Positions 24,201 to 35,903 of a stretch of 64,000 bases of DNA are shown piece after piece. Both the position numbers and the translations under genes were made by a program. How positions within the stretch are numbered: position 1 is the stretch's first letter; every line of letters starts with the position of its first letter. The DNA is from Conoideocrella luteorostrata (Eukaryota > Ascomycota > Sordariomycetes > Hypocreales > Clavicipitaceae): positions 1-64,000 of the forward strand of contig JASWJB010000110.1 of the NCBI GenBank assembly GCA_032433595.1. The letters run 5' to 3'. The notes under the pieces are model-generated. The model was not told the origin of the DNA and made no database searches. It was given only the letters and a program-made list of their open reading frames with translations.

Positions 24201-24489
24201 CACGGGGCTCAATTTCTCTGTTTGGGCAGTTGTATGCTATGTCTTCAACTACTTCATTAAACGACGTGCGAATGCCTGGTGGGGCAAATATACCATGATA
24301 CTGAGCGCTGCCCTGGATTCAGGACTCGCATTTGGCATTGTCGTTGTCTTTTTTGGGTTCCTTTATCCAGGGTGGATCAAGAACTTCAAGTGGTGGGGGA
24401 CTGAGGTGTACAAGCAAGGGTGTGATTGGCAGGCTTGTAGTTATAGAAAAGTACCAGAAGGCGAGACCTTTGGCCCAGATGTCTGGTGA
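21293..24489 (+). CDS. OPT-family oligopeptide transporter
   Basis: Proton-coupled importer of small peptides or peptide-like siderophore/metal ligands, predicted in the plasma membrane. Two exons, 21293-23532 and 23586-24489, give 1047 aa. The intron falls in FLVEY/YPVHLPWYGL. From about residue 285 the protein shows many hydrophobic spans and OPT signatures: NTPRMWCLSVIFSILGSSTN, FAPDNVVIANLFG, PMTFDWAQI, PGRPIANMVFVTYGY and SAQGIKFASDLKLGHYMKIP. The C-terminus ends GETFGPDVW. The first 285 or so residues are Ser/Thr-rich and apparently disordered, with an Asp run (about residues 245-252) and Arg/Ser patches; this makes the protein longer than the 750-900 aa usual for fungal OPTs. The start at 21293 is the first ATG of the frame. 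Confidence 0.94.
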
Positions 24490-24604
24490 ACATTTAGCAG
24501 GCGTTTAGCAGCTTTTCTTCTTCTTTTTCTTCCTTCTTAATGTGGACCACTATCTAGAAGTTATGGGATCTACACACAAGATCATGACATCTTGAATAAC
24601 ATAC

Positions 24605-24652
24605 ATACACACACACACACACACACATACATATATATGTATATATATATAC
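24605..24652. repeat. (CA)n/(TA)n microsatellite
   Basis: About eleven CA units followed by an alternating ATATAT/GTATAT tract lie downstream of the OPT stop codon, ending in an ACTCCGTAC motif. The rest of 24490-24940 is the 3' flank of two convergent genes, with a poly-T tract near 24785 and no gene. Confidence 0.85.
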
Positions 24653-24940
24653 TCCGTACATGCATTCATACCTCCAAGATCATCCATAATTTGTTTCGTC
24701 CAAGCTTGACGAGTCACAATTCACCAGATGTGCCGAGTACAGATTTAAATTATAGAGATTTAGGCGATCTATGAATGCAAAGGGTTTTTTTTTTTCATGA
24801 GATCTTATCCGCGCCTTTACGGCACATTACTATACAGTAGACCGGCGGTTTATGCAGTCGAACGCCTGCCAAGTTGAACAGAAGTACCAGCTCGGGAACC
24901 CAGTATCCTTCAAACACCCCCATAACGGTCCATGGGCCCT

Positions 24941-27825
24941 TTATTGTCCGTCTTCCCACTCCGGATTCTATTCATGAATTAGTCCCTTGTGCATCTGACG
25001 GTATAAAAAACAAAGTTCCAAGACTTTACCTTTCGTAGAATCACTAGGCCTTCCAGAGTGCCGTTCAAACTAATATACTCCTCATCCTCAAGCTCTGCTC
25101 GCTCACCATAGCCCAGTAGTACAGGCGTGCTCTGCGTTTGCCAACCCGTGATAGTCTTTGGACGACCAGCTTGGCCAACAACATCCACGGCCTGACCTAC
25201 GCGAACATTGACTTTGAGAGGCTTGAGTTTCTCATCAAGAGTAACCAGGAAGCGCGGGTGCATTGCCGTGACGAGGAAGTACAAAAGGTAATGTGAATTT
25301 GAGGTAATGAATTCCTTGGGCTCAATCAAGGCGACCATGGTTGCTAATAGTCCGGCGGTGGACACTTGCGAAAGAACCTGGCGGTCGGTGTGGAACGGGT
25401 TGATAGACAATGTGCCTTTGCCCATATGCAATAAGCCCTGGGCAATTCTAACCATGAACAGAGCATCTTGGTCGCGGTGATAGTAACTCGCCAGCTGTCT
25501 GAGCAGCTGTGCCAGACGGGCATTGTTGGTTCCAGCGCCCAACATTCCCATGGCAAAAATGGCATTGATGGCCACTTCGGGATCGTTGTCATGACTGTAC
25601 CTTGAAAGAGTATCGTAGACCTTCATCTGGGGGTTACTAGGACTAATAAGGCCCATGGCCAAAGGAACAGCTTTACGGATATTGGCTTCTCCATAATGCA
25701 TGAGGTGGCCAAACTGTCTCAAAACCATCTCTTGGCCAATGTCCTCTCCCATTGACACCAACGCAATGCCAATAACGGCATAAGCCTGGAGCAGCTCGTC
25801 ACCTTTCTTGTCATCGGTCTCCTCCTGGTGCTCGTTGCAGATGTGTAGCAACTCCTGGATCTTGAGAACTGCTCCAGTGCCGGCCCAGGCACAGATCTCA
25901 GCGAGAACGGCCGTAGGTTTGGCCATGGGGTGGTCCACAGCCTTGAGGGTTTCCAGAATAACGTCCACCTCCTCTTGTCGTCCAAAGTACAGCAAGCCCA
26001 AGCCAAGAGCCAGGAAGCGTGTCCACTTGTCAGTAAGCTGGCTCTTACGCTCATCATCCATCAATGTTGTCACAATAGCCTCTGTGACCTCTGGGTGGGA
26101 AGACCCGACAAAGATGAGACCGCATGACAGCGCAGCCATGGCAGAGATCTGCATATCTTGCGATGCGTCGCTGATGATAGGCAGCAAAAGCTCGAGCAAA
26201 TCTTCCTTATTGGACCCAGCATAGGACAGACCCAGTCCCATGATGCAAGCAGTGCGGACCAAGGGGTTTGAATGATTAAGCTTCTCGGCATCTCCAAGCA
26301 AAGCCAACGCCGGTTCCGAGTCCAGGCGGACGCCACAACTCATGATACCGATGGCCAACATAGCCCCCGCTGAAATTTCATGCTCAGTAGAGTACGTGTA
26401 CCTGTCAATCTTGTCCAGCCCGTTCTCAATATCCCAAAGCAACAATGTACCCAAAGATGCAACAGTCGACATCATACCGTCTGCCTTGGTTTTCCACACC
26501 CAACTCTCCTTTTCGCCGTCCACCAACATCATCTTGTCGTTGCCGTATCCAGCATTGACAAACGCATTGACAAACGCAGCGGCCAGATTGTGCCTAGCAG
26601 AGTCAAGATTAGTCATTCCAGCAACCCGGCTACTCTCGAGATGGCTCTTGTAAATATCTTCAGTAGTTTTAGGGTCTAATATGTTCAACTCCTTTCCGAG
26701 AGACTTGAAATGCTCCGACAACTTAAGATTCGATAAGCACTCAACAGTCTCCTGCTCATCTTCGCTCTCCTCCGGCAAATCAAGCACTATCCTTTGTCGT
26801 GCAACCAAGAATGCGAGTTGTTTCTTCAAGGCCGGGTCGTTGGCTTTGTTGAAGTCAGCTTTAATGAGATCAACGTCATGTAGCCTAATGGCCAACACAA
26901 TAGCGTGCGTAAACCGTTTATACTCCATGTAAATGTTGTGTGCAGTGCGAAGGAAGGTTTCATTGTCCGGGTAGGTGAGCAAATTGACCATGCTGACCAT
27001 GTACAAACAGACTCTGGCATACGTGTTCTCGTCCACAAACTTGGGAATCTGCTCAATAATTTCCAGTTCACTCATCAAATCAACTGCATCTGCTTCAGCA
27101 TTGCTCTCGATGAATTGGGGCACAAGAACCAGAGCAAGGTCGATCAGCTCAGCAATGGGCTCATCAGCCGTGATTCTTTTACCATAGACTTCACCAATCT
27201 CCAACGCCAAGTGGCGCACATATTCGTGACCCCAGGACGAAATATCGGATGTCGGAGCGAGCAATCGATATTTGAGTGTGTCTTGCTTGTCTTCGTCGGA
27301 GAACGTCATCCCTATGACGGACAAGACATCCGCCAAAGACGTTTTGTCGTCGCTAGCTGGCCATTCCTCGTACAGCTTGGTCAAAGTCTCATAGTGTGGT
27401 CGAAGAAATTTCAGGGGTTTTGGTACTGCAGTCATTGATGATGTCGATGTCTTTATCGAGGTCTTCATCGCTTCCAACGCCGCCTTGTAAAGGTCGGTCT
27501 TGGATTCCTGCATTCACCCAAGTTAGCAAGCGCATTAGGTCGAGAAAAACAACGGCACTTAAGTACCAATCACTTACTGTCAACCGCTCGACGATCATAT
27601 CCAGCTCGCTTTTAAGTTGCTGATCCTCTTCGCTAAGTTCCTCCTCAGCGGCTACTTAGATATCAGCATGCCGTATTTTTCATTATATCGATTCATTCCG
27701 CACTCACCATCCTTCTTGTCATCTTCCTTCTTGCCATTCAACAACGGCTTCTCCTCCTTAGGATCATCCACGGCTTTTCCCTTTCCCTTGTCTGCCGCCT
27801 TGGGCGCATCGCTGTCTTGAGCCAT
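24941..27825 (-). CDS. RPN1: 26S proteasome regulatory subunit Rpn1
   Basis: Rpn1 is the large non-ATPase scaffold of the proteasome base that docks ubiquitin receptors, shuttle factors and Ubp6. Four exons are reconstructed: 27825-27708, 27654-27578, 27507-25030 and 24967-24941, giving 899 aa, the usual size. The N-terminus is Lys/Asp/Glu-rich (DDPKEEKPLL, KKEDDKKDG), then EEDQQLKSELDMIVERLT-ESKTDLYKAALEAM. Proteasome/cyclosome repeats follow, e.g. AGAMLAIGIMSCGVR, GLGLSYAGSNKEDLLELLLP and VPLAMGLISPSNPQ. The long frame runs through a donor after LEGLVILRK into an unlikely tail. Splicing at GTAAAG to the acceptor at 24968 gives a 27-nt last exon, NPEWEDGQ, which matches the conserved Rpn1 end. 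Confidence 0.96.
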
Positions 27826-28380
27826 GTTGACGTCGACGTGTTGAGCGCCCTTTGCGGAGCTCCTGCGAAGGGGAAATGAGAGAAAGGTGAATGACTAAAG
27901 AGGTTGATAATTGGGATTAAGTTTTGGGATTATCGGGAAGCGGCCCGTTTCGAGAAACCTAGGTAGTTGTCAAGCTGCGTCGGCAGTGGTGGAAGTCGAT
28001 GGATGTGAACGACAATCGAAGCTTCGTATGGCAGAGGTGCTGTAGCTCCGGTTACGTGAGGCGCTGGCGCCTGGCACACTAGGCCGCCCAGCCTAGTTAA
28101 ATCAATCACGTGTCGAGGCGTCCCCTTGAACCCGAAGAGTTAATCCGGGAGAAGCCCGTTGATGTGCGCACAGCATTGACATGGCTGGTTAATTAGCTTA
28201 TCGATTAGTTAGATCTTATCGAATAATATTCCCTCCATTCTAAAAGCACCCCACCAAAAAGTTACAGTCACAGCTTCATTTATCAACCTGCCCCACGCCA
28301 AACATTGATCATTTCTTTTTGATCTTCTGAGTTGGCTCAAAATTGAAAGCTTGCACAGCAAATTTACTTGGGCTGCCACT
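27826..28380. promoter_or_regulatory. Divergent promoter of Rpn1 and Rio2
   Basis: This 555-bp spacer separates two outward-facing start codons. I looked for a proteasome-associated control element core (GGTGGCAAA) on both strands and did not see it. A TCACGTGT E-box-like site lies near 28107 and a CCTAGGTAG motif near 27959. Confidence 0.5.
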
Positions 28381-29724
28381 ATGAAGTTGGATACAAGGGC
28401 TATGCGCCATTTGGCGGCAGAGGACTGGAGAGTCCTCACAGCAGTGAGCACCTCTTGCGCACCTGTATGGGCTGCTTAATATTAACAGGCACAGGTGGAA
28501 ATGGGAAGCAAAAATCACGAACTTGTGCCAACCCCGTTGATAGAACGGATGGCTCGCCTGAGAGGTGGGGCTAGTGGTGTTCACAGAAGCATTTCGGCTC
28601 TCGCCAAAGTTGGTCTCATTGCAAGAGTGAAAGAAGCGAAATACGACGGTTACCGCTTGACATATGGAGGGCTCGATTATCTCGCTTTACATACCCACGC
28701 AACACGCAAAGACCTTTATAGCGTGGGAACCCGAATCGGTGTCGGCAAAGAAAGTGACATTATGATCGTAGCAGACGAGACAGGCACCCAACGAGTCCTC
28801 AAAATCCACCGATTAGGAAGAATTTCATTTCGAACAGTTAAGTCGAATCGCGACTATCTCAAAAACAAAGCTTCTGGCTCTTGGATGTACCTCTCACGGC
28901 TAGCTGCGATGAAAGAATATGCGTTCATGAAAGCTCTTCATGCGGAAGGATTCCCAGTACCAGTTCCGCTGGCCCAATCACGACACACTATTGTTATGAC
29001 ATTAGTTGACGCCTTTCCCCTGCGACAAATTTCCACAGTTCCCGATCCTGCATTGTTATATGCCGAATTAATCGCACTCATTCTTCGTTTTGCAAACCAT
29101 GGACTGATACACGGCGATTTCAACGAGTTTAACATCCTTATCAAGGAGGAGAAGACGGTGTCAGAAAATGGCGTTGAATCGATAAGACTCGAACCTGTTG
29201 TTATTGATTTCCCACAAATGGTGTCCATGGAGCACCAGAATGCTGAAATGTACTTCGATAGGGATGTTGAGTGCATAAAACGATTCTTTTCCCGTCGATT
29301 CCACTTCACCAGCACAACGCCAGGACCATTCTACCGAGATGCTAAAAAGAAGTTAGCAAAGAGTAGTTTTACTAGATTGGATGCAACCGTAGAGGCCTCG
29401 GGTTTCACAAAGAAGATGTTGAAGGATCTGGATGCAGCAATCAAAGAGAAGGCAGAGAAAAGTGGCGCAGCTAGATCTGCTGGAGATCATGGCGATGACG
29501 ATGACGACGGCGAAGACGAGGATGAGGGTGAGGATGACGAGGACGAAGAAGAAGAAGAAGAAGAAGAAGAAGACGAAGGACAACATTCTGGCATCTTAGG
29601 TCACTTACATGACAGTGTGGCACTAGATGACATTTCAAAAAGCGATATCGATATGATCGGGAAATCTGTCGCCAGTACTGAAAATGCCCCAAATGAGGCG
29701 GGTATGTCAACGCTAGCAATATAA
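28381..29724 (+). CDS. RIO2: Rio2 atypical kinase/ATPase of 40S ribosome maturation
   Basis: Rio2 binds pre-40S particles and uses its ATPase for late cytoplasmic maturation. Two exons, 28381-28443 and 28495-29724, give 430 aa. The start MKLDTRAMRHLAAEDWRV is spliced to TAVEMGSKNHE. Next come the winged-helix domain (GVHRSISALAKVGLIARV) and the RIO kinase domain: the loop GVGKESDIMI, catalytic Lys in VLKIHRLGR, the RIO2 insert FRTVKSNRDYLK, catalytic loop IHGDFNEFNIL and metal-binding VIDFPQMVS. The C-terminus has an extreme Asp/Glu stretch encoded partly by a GAA/GAG microsatellite (about 29500-29580), then a short tail ending MSTLAI. Confidence 0.96.
29546..29572 (+). repeat. GAA triplet run inside the Rio2 coding sequence
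   Basis: An uninterrupted run of about nine GAA codons encodes part of the Rio2 acidic tail. Being in frame, unit changes would alter only the Glu count. It is a likely length polymorphism. Confidence 0.8.
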
Positions 29725-30135
29725 TTACAAACCGTCTCGATACGCCAATGAACATAGGACAAACATATATCAAGGAAGACGCATTTTGCTGATGGTGATA
29801 CATGTATTTTTCAGCAGACCATTTTACTATCTTCTGTTATGAGTCCGATTCTCTAAGAATCTAAAGTACAATTTCAACAAAATTGGCCCATCATCAACTT
29901 TTGCGCTCTCGCATCGGGAGACTTGCGACCATAACATGCCCTTGATAGGATATAACTGCGTACAACTCATCTGGCAGATTCATAGAAGGCAAAAACAACA
30001 AAAAAAGACGTGAAGGAAAAGGACACAGGCAAAAAATGTAGCCACATAGCGGAACATGATACGAGCTGCAAAACAAACAAAAAGGAGCCAAACAAAAGAT
30101 ACTAACGATAAGATAAAACAAAAAACGAATAGCTT
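29725..30135. other. Short convergent intergenic region
   Basis: This 411-bp stretch holds the 3' ends of Rio2 (+) and the RRM gene (-). It is A-rich on the + strand from about 29990 to 30125. No gene is seen. Confidence 0.6.
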
Positions 30136-32085
30136 TTACTTCTCGTCCCGTCGAATGCCCTTTGGTGAGGGTGATTGGTTTTCCTTGTTGCCATCGGCAT
30201 CGGCGACGGCAGTGGTTGAATCCGCGTGAATCGTTACACTTTCATCGCTGCCCGACGACATAGATCCAGGAGCTGTCACGTCTGCGATCGCGTTCGTAAC
30301 GACCCTGAAGCCACGGTTAGAACAAGCGGAAAGTGCTATGCGATGGAGCATACTCGGTCAATCCACGCCGGGTCCCCGAGTGCTTCATCATATTACCATC
30401 TTCATTAGATGAAGCAGAAAGCCCACTGTTATCATGTCAGCGGAGCATGACAAGCAGGTGGGAGGATCTGTTCACCTCCGGGAAACTGGCAGAGTGCGGC
30501 GCCATTGGGACTGTTGGTTGTACAAAGTAGGGCTCATTCCTACAAGGGGTGTGCCGTAAGCCCCAATGTTGTATTCATTCGTGCGAAATTGGCGACGTTC
30601 AGCCGTGACTCGTTTGAGCTCTTTCTGAGAAGGCGTGTCGGCATATCGAATATTCATGAGGAGGCCTTCCTCTCCGACCCCAATCCCGTTGTACTTTCTG
30701 ATAATTTCATCGCAAATCTCACGGCTCTCAAATCTATAAAATTCAAGTCAGAGATAATACCTATGTCTGTGAGAGACTGTTTTACTCACCGGGCAAATCC
30801 AACTCCACGGCTATTTCCCATACTGTCTCGAAGAATTTTGCTCGACAGAATTGTGCAGCCCATGAAAATGGCTCCAAGTTCCTGCAAACGTTTATTAGTA
30901 GCTTGCTCTTCTCATTACGCACTGGACTCAACTTACAACTTCAGTTAAGGTTTTCGGAAGATTAGAAATATATAAGTTGGTAGAGCCCTGGTCTCCCTCC
31001 GCCTTGAGACGAGAGTTGAACGACTCCTACCACAAAAATGAGTATAAATCGCTTGACAAGAATCACTCTCACTTACTCTAGCAAACCCGACCTCATAACC
31101 GAGACGATGAAATCCACGAATACACATTTCTGACTCTTGGACATCAAAGAATTTGGCGAACCCGAAACTATGCCAAGTCAGCCTGGCTTCAAGTCAACAG
31201 CACAAGTCCATCGAAATCTTACCCTTTGCAGGCTCCAGTTCCAGTGTCGATAATGGCCTTCGAGGTCTCAACCGGTCCGAAACGAGATGTAAACTTGTAA
31301 AGCAGCTCATCATCTGTGGTCGGGTGAAGACCGCGGATGTAAACGTTGCGATTGCCAGGAATTCGATTCTCCAAGCTTTGCTCAAGGCTCTTCATTTGGC
31401 TTGGAGGAGTGAAAACAGCAGGAACCGCTCTAGGGACGACGGGTTCTTGCTTCAGTAGTTCGTCAATCCTACGATCGGACACAACCGCAATGTTGGACTT
31501 TGCTATGTCATTGTGAAGGGTGGGATGGCCAATCTGCTGAGGAGATGGAGTTGTATAGGCGGAGCGATCAAGGCTCGCAACTCGCGGTCCAACGTCACGC
31601 TGGGAAACCGTTCCGTAAAAGGGTGTGGCCGGAGTGGACTCGGTTGTAGAGTAGGAGCCGCGGCGATTCTCCAAGCCCGGCACGTCTGAATGTCCACGGT
31701 CGACCCGAGGTTGAGTCATACTGGGACGTCCAGGAGTATAAGGCATCAACGGCATGGGAAGACCGACATAAGGAGCGCCATACCCGCCAGCGGGAATACT
31801 AAATCCGGGATAAGGGTTCTCATTGCCATGATTCATGCTAAGCGGTTGGTGGGCCATGGGAGCAAGAACATATTGACCATCCGATCCAACGACATAGGCT
31901 GGGCCGTGTCCCATGGGCATAGGACCAGAGTTGTTGGGGATATTGAGGCCTCCCAAAGAAAGGCCTGCGAATTGATTCATCATGGCGCCTGGGTCCGTTG
32001 CGTTGTGTGCAGAAATGTGGCCATGGACATGACGGCTCGTGGGGTTGGGCATATAGGTAGCCCCGATGCTACTACCGGCATCCAT
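30136..32085 (-). CDS. Tandem-RRM RNA-binding protein (RBMS/MSSP-like)
   Basis: Seven exons are reconstructed: 32085-31223, 31167-31077, 31026-30937, 30881-30790, 30733-30476, 30425-30354 and 30304-30136, giving 544 aa. A disordered Gly/Pro/Met-rich N-terminus of about 240 residues precedes RRM1 (RNP2 VYIRGL; RNP1 KGFGFAKF across an intron) and RRM2 (RNP2 LYISNL; RNP1 RGVGFARF across an intron). A low-complexity tail ends KGIRRDEK. The spacing resembles the RBMS/MSSP family and related fungal proteins that bind AU- or U-rich mRNA. The target is unknown. The 5' end is uncertain: the frame continues upstream of 32085 as PSLTQSNIQDLN after a possible acceptor near 32132, so a short extra 5' exon is plausible. 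Phase is kept across every internal junction. Confidence 0.85.
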
Positions 32086-35000
32086 GTTCAAATCTTGAAT
32101 GTTTGATTGTGTAAGACTGGGAACTGAGCTTCAAAGAATTGTGTTAGCAACCGAGCATGCAATATGGGTGCCACAATTGAGAAGATTACGGAGAAGGTCA
32201 GCACATAGGAAGGAGAGAGCGAACACCGGCTGGGACATTTGCTTGCACCAAGTTGTATTTCTAAAAGCATCTTCGTATTTGTGATCATATTAGGCAAAAG
32301 ATAAAATTGTACTTACTTTCGAAAAGCAAGAGATCAGTTTGTGATAATGACCAGAGATATGGACGAACAAGTGTGAAGAAGTAAGATCTGTCAACGAGGT
32401 ATTAGCAGTGTTGACGCCTGGACCGTGACCAAGTACGTAACAATGAAGGTTTGTTATGTTTGGAAGCGGCTAGGCGACCAGTTCAAGCAACTGGTCTTTC
32501 AATGCTCGTGAAGAAGACAACTACCGGCGACCACATGGCCCAATGGACGATGTTTGCAGATGTGAAATAGATGGGGAATATTTTGAACACTCACATCCTT
32601 TTCGGTGTCTGCCTGTCTGCGTGATAGCGGAAGACGGTGATAGGCTGCCGAGGGCAAATGTTGCTACCAAGACACTGAAATGAAGCAAGAGAGTCAGTAA
32701 GATAGGACAAGCTATCGAGCAACGAGGCTCATCGAGGGAAATCGATTTGCCAGGTTGGAACAGAAAGGTCGATTTGAACGGTGTTGATGCTGTGAAGAAC
32801 GAAGAAAGAAGATGGAAGAAGAGGTGTAGAAAAGTTTGCGAGAGTTGAGATTACAAGTAGAAAAGGGGTAGTGGGCCAAAATACAAGCGAGGTGCCTTAC
32901 CTAAAAAATGTATATACGATGCTAGTGAGGTAATCGCGATGCTTATTCTAGGACGGAGAGGAAGGAGTCGCAAAGTTGGCAAGGCAAGCTAGAAGATACA
33001 AGGTGCAAGTAGACGGGCAGTATTGATCCTGCCGCCGGTTGTCTTGAGACGCCCAGTTTCGCAAAGAAAGTAGAAAGCAAGGCAGACGAAGCGAGGAAAC
33101 AGGAGTGGCTGGGGCGAATTATGACGAAAAGGTGAACGGCCGAAAGAACCCTTCGCTGACAGTTGCGAGCAGTTAGCTGCCGCCTGCTCCGGCCTATGAG
33201 AGTACAGGAAGAAGTGATGCGTACCTGTCTTGCAGCTGCACGGCGATTTTCGATCGGATATTCACAGATGACGGCTGTCACGTTAAGTCGGGATAAAACG
33301 CACCACCCAAGGACTTCTTCACATTTGTACCGAGTACAGTATCCTTCTTGGCCGCCTGGATCAAGTATTGATCTTTCGTTGGCGAGTTGTGGTAAAGAAA
33401 AAAAGGTGTAGAGTTTTGCTCTACTTCTTTCCTTTCTTCTTGATTTCCAAGTCCCGCAGGTGGCTGCAAACAATGACACACCGCTGCCTGTATGGATGAA
33501 TCGCAGAGAGGTCGATTACAAATAGAGGATGGAAAAGGTTAACAGTAATAATACTGGATGAACGAAAACAATTGAGCAAGAAGAACGATTGATAATCTAG
33601 AATATAATCATGTCCACTGTTCTGATGATATCTTAATAGGGAAATTCAATCCGAGCCTTTCGTACACAGGCGTGGTGGGACGGGCCGGAATAAATGGGGG
33701 AAGAGTTGACTGACTTGTTCTTGGGCCAGAAGCAACGATTTGAACGTCCATCTACCGTATTGTTGCTTTTTCCACATCTTAGACACCATCACTACTGATT
33801 CACTCACTCGAGGACATTTTGTTTGGCTCCCCACGCACTTGGCTGCAACCTCACTGCTATGAGTGACTCTGGTAGCGGCAGCCGGCCAATGGAAGCATCC
33901 TAAAGTATAATCATGCCCGCTTTTTCAGGCCTGGTCAGGATAAAGCAGCGAGGCACAAAGTCAATGGTTTTTTTTTTTTTTTTTGGCTCGCAAGTCGAGG
34001 GAGGGTGATGGCAAGTCCACTCGACGAAGGCACTGAAGGCACTTGGCGGCCATGCTAGACCATCGCTAGCTGAATGTACGGCAGGAGCTTGGACGCTTGC
34101 TTAGCCCACGGTCCGAAGACACGTTTCTTTGCTTTCATGGCGATCATGGATCCGGTCCGTCACAAAGAAAAACAGACACACTAAGCCATGTGAGTTGTGG
34201 GTAACGGATTGCGGATTGCGGATTGCGTTTTCCCTATTATAAAAACTTTCCGTGCCTATACCGTGCCGGATAGTTGTAAAGCAAGGCCGCATTCCGGACT
34301 GTTCAAGACTTGTAAGACATTTAAGCAAGGTCATCCCGCGTCCCTCATCTCGTTAGAATATGGACTAATGTATGCGTTTCTTCTCTTTTACGCACAACCT
34401 TGGACGTTCTTAATCGACAAAGCAGCTGGGCATCCTATGTTCGTGTCATCGTTGATCAGCGCCAAACGACAAATGCAGGCTTTCAATATTGACTTGCAAG
34501 GGTGGTCCATCCGACAGCCTTTCTGTCACCTTGACTAATCAATACTCTGAAACATCCGGTAGAGTGATGAACTCAGGCCTTCGCCCAGAAAACAAACGCA
34601 AGGGATAGAGGGACCTAGAGCATCTGAATGGTCAGTCCACGGGCCGAAAAAGAAACCGCCGGGTTTCAAGGCTTAGCAGGGGAGAGGCAAGGCGCCACGG
34701 CTGTATTAAGTTGAAACATCCTTGCACATTTCGCATCCGATCAGAGCACGTCAGTGTTTTTCATCCCATGTCAGCCAGTTCGGCCAATGGAAACGGTTTC
34801 TCTGCGACAACGTGTCCAATCTGCTGGTTTCTTCCAGTTGCGAAGTGCAATCACGGCGCCCGATTATGATATTGATTGGCGTCGCTTGACCCCACAGAAA
34901 CCTGTTCGCCCTCGATTGGCCATTCCAAAAAAGGACATCCAGGATAATGCTTGATACTGGGGTTGTGGGGTTCAGGTTGAGGTCAAAAGCAAAGTGCACC

Positions 35001-35903
35001 GCGAAATCAAGGAGTAATACTGCCACGGGTGACACACTCTGTTTATCTTGTCTGATGAAAACTCCTCCATAGCTATATGGCTTACCTTATTCAGTTTTCC
35101 TCCAGAGTGGGAGACACCCTCATTTGGCTGGATGATCCTTGGCGACTCTCCGATTTGGCCGAACATGGGTTCCCCAGCCGTGCATGCAAGCAACGACTCG
35201 CGAAATATCCATGACAGATAGCCGCTGACATGATAACTCCCCCGCCCCCCTTCCACAAAATAAGACTAAGAAAATAGAAAATTGATGCTATCCAAAATGT
35301 TGGGGCGCCGACACCAATCGGGGCGGCAGCACACCAGTAGGTGACGGGTTGTCTCAACCTACTGTCCCAGCATAATATTTTGCATGCCGCTAGGCAGCAG
35401 CTACCCTACAAAGTCATCACACAAGACATTGTTGCAGAAGGATTTTTCCCAGGCCACTGTGGTTGTTATGACTTGTCAAATAAATGGCGAATTTACTGCT
35501 CACATGCAAAGATAGCCTGCGCCTTGGCCGCATAACAAATTAATGCAAAGCGACGGCTGCGCTGGCCTCGGCGACATAGATTCACACCGACACTGGACTG
35601 GTGTTCGAGTTTAAGCGTCGTTAGTATAGACATTCTGATAAGTCAAGCCAGCCCATATAGACTATATATCTCCTAAAATAATCCAAAATTCTCCATCCGC
35701 TACGTACTTGTGCGAAGTAACAAGAAATCTATAAAGCTGAGTGAACCCTGGGAGACAAAGCGGTGGGGAGTTGGGGGAAAAACTATAGAAGATCAACGCC
35801 GCCATGCAACTTCATCATTAACACAGCCAGCATATGGGTGGCTATCTAAACCTGTATTCTATCGCCACATCATTTATAACATAATCTCTTCATACCACAT
35901 CCC
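32086..35903. other. Long 5' region of the RRM gene and P450 reductase 3' flank
   Basis: From 32086 to about 33500 the minus strand is rich in CT tracts and possible GT/AG introns, which suggests a long spliced leader for the RRM gene. No ORF here has a recognisable domain. Further right are a run of 17 T (33968-33984) and a (GGATTGC)x3 repeat (34206-34226). The stretch next to 35904 should be the 3' UTR of the reductase gene. Confidence 0.45.
34206..34226. repeat. Tandem heptamer (GGATTGC)x3
   Basis: Three exact copies lie in non-coding DNA. It is a simple repeat with no evident role. Confidence 0.85.

Noticed and set aside
28366..28574. Alternative 5' ORF overlapping Rio2 exon 1
   Set aside because: It reads a different frame through the intron; the spliced start MKLDTRAM matches the conserved Rio2 N-terminus.
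32943..33479. 178-codon minus-strand ORF in the RRM gene leader region
   Set aside because: Composition is irregular and no family is recognised; it probably arises from long leader or intron sequence.
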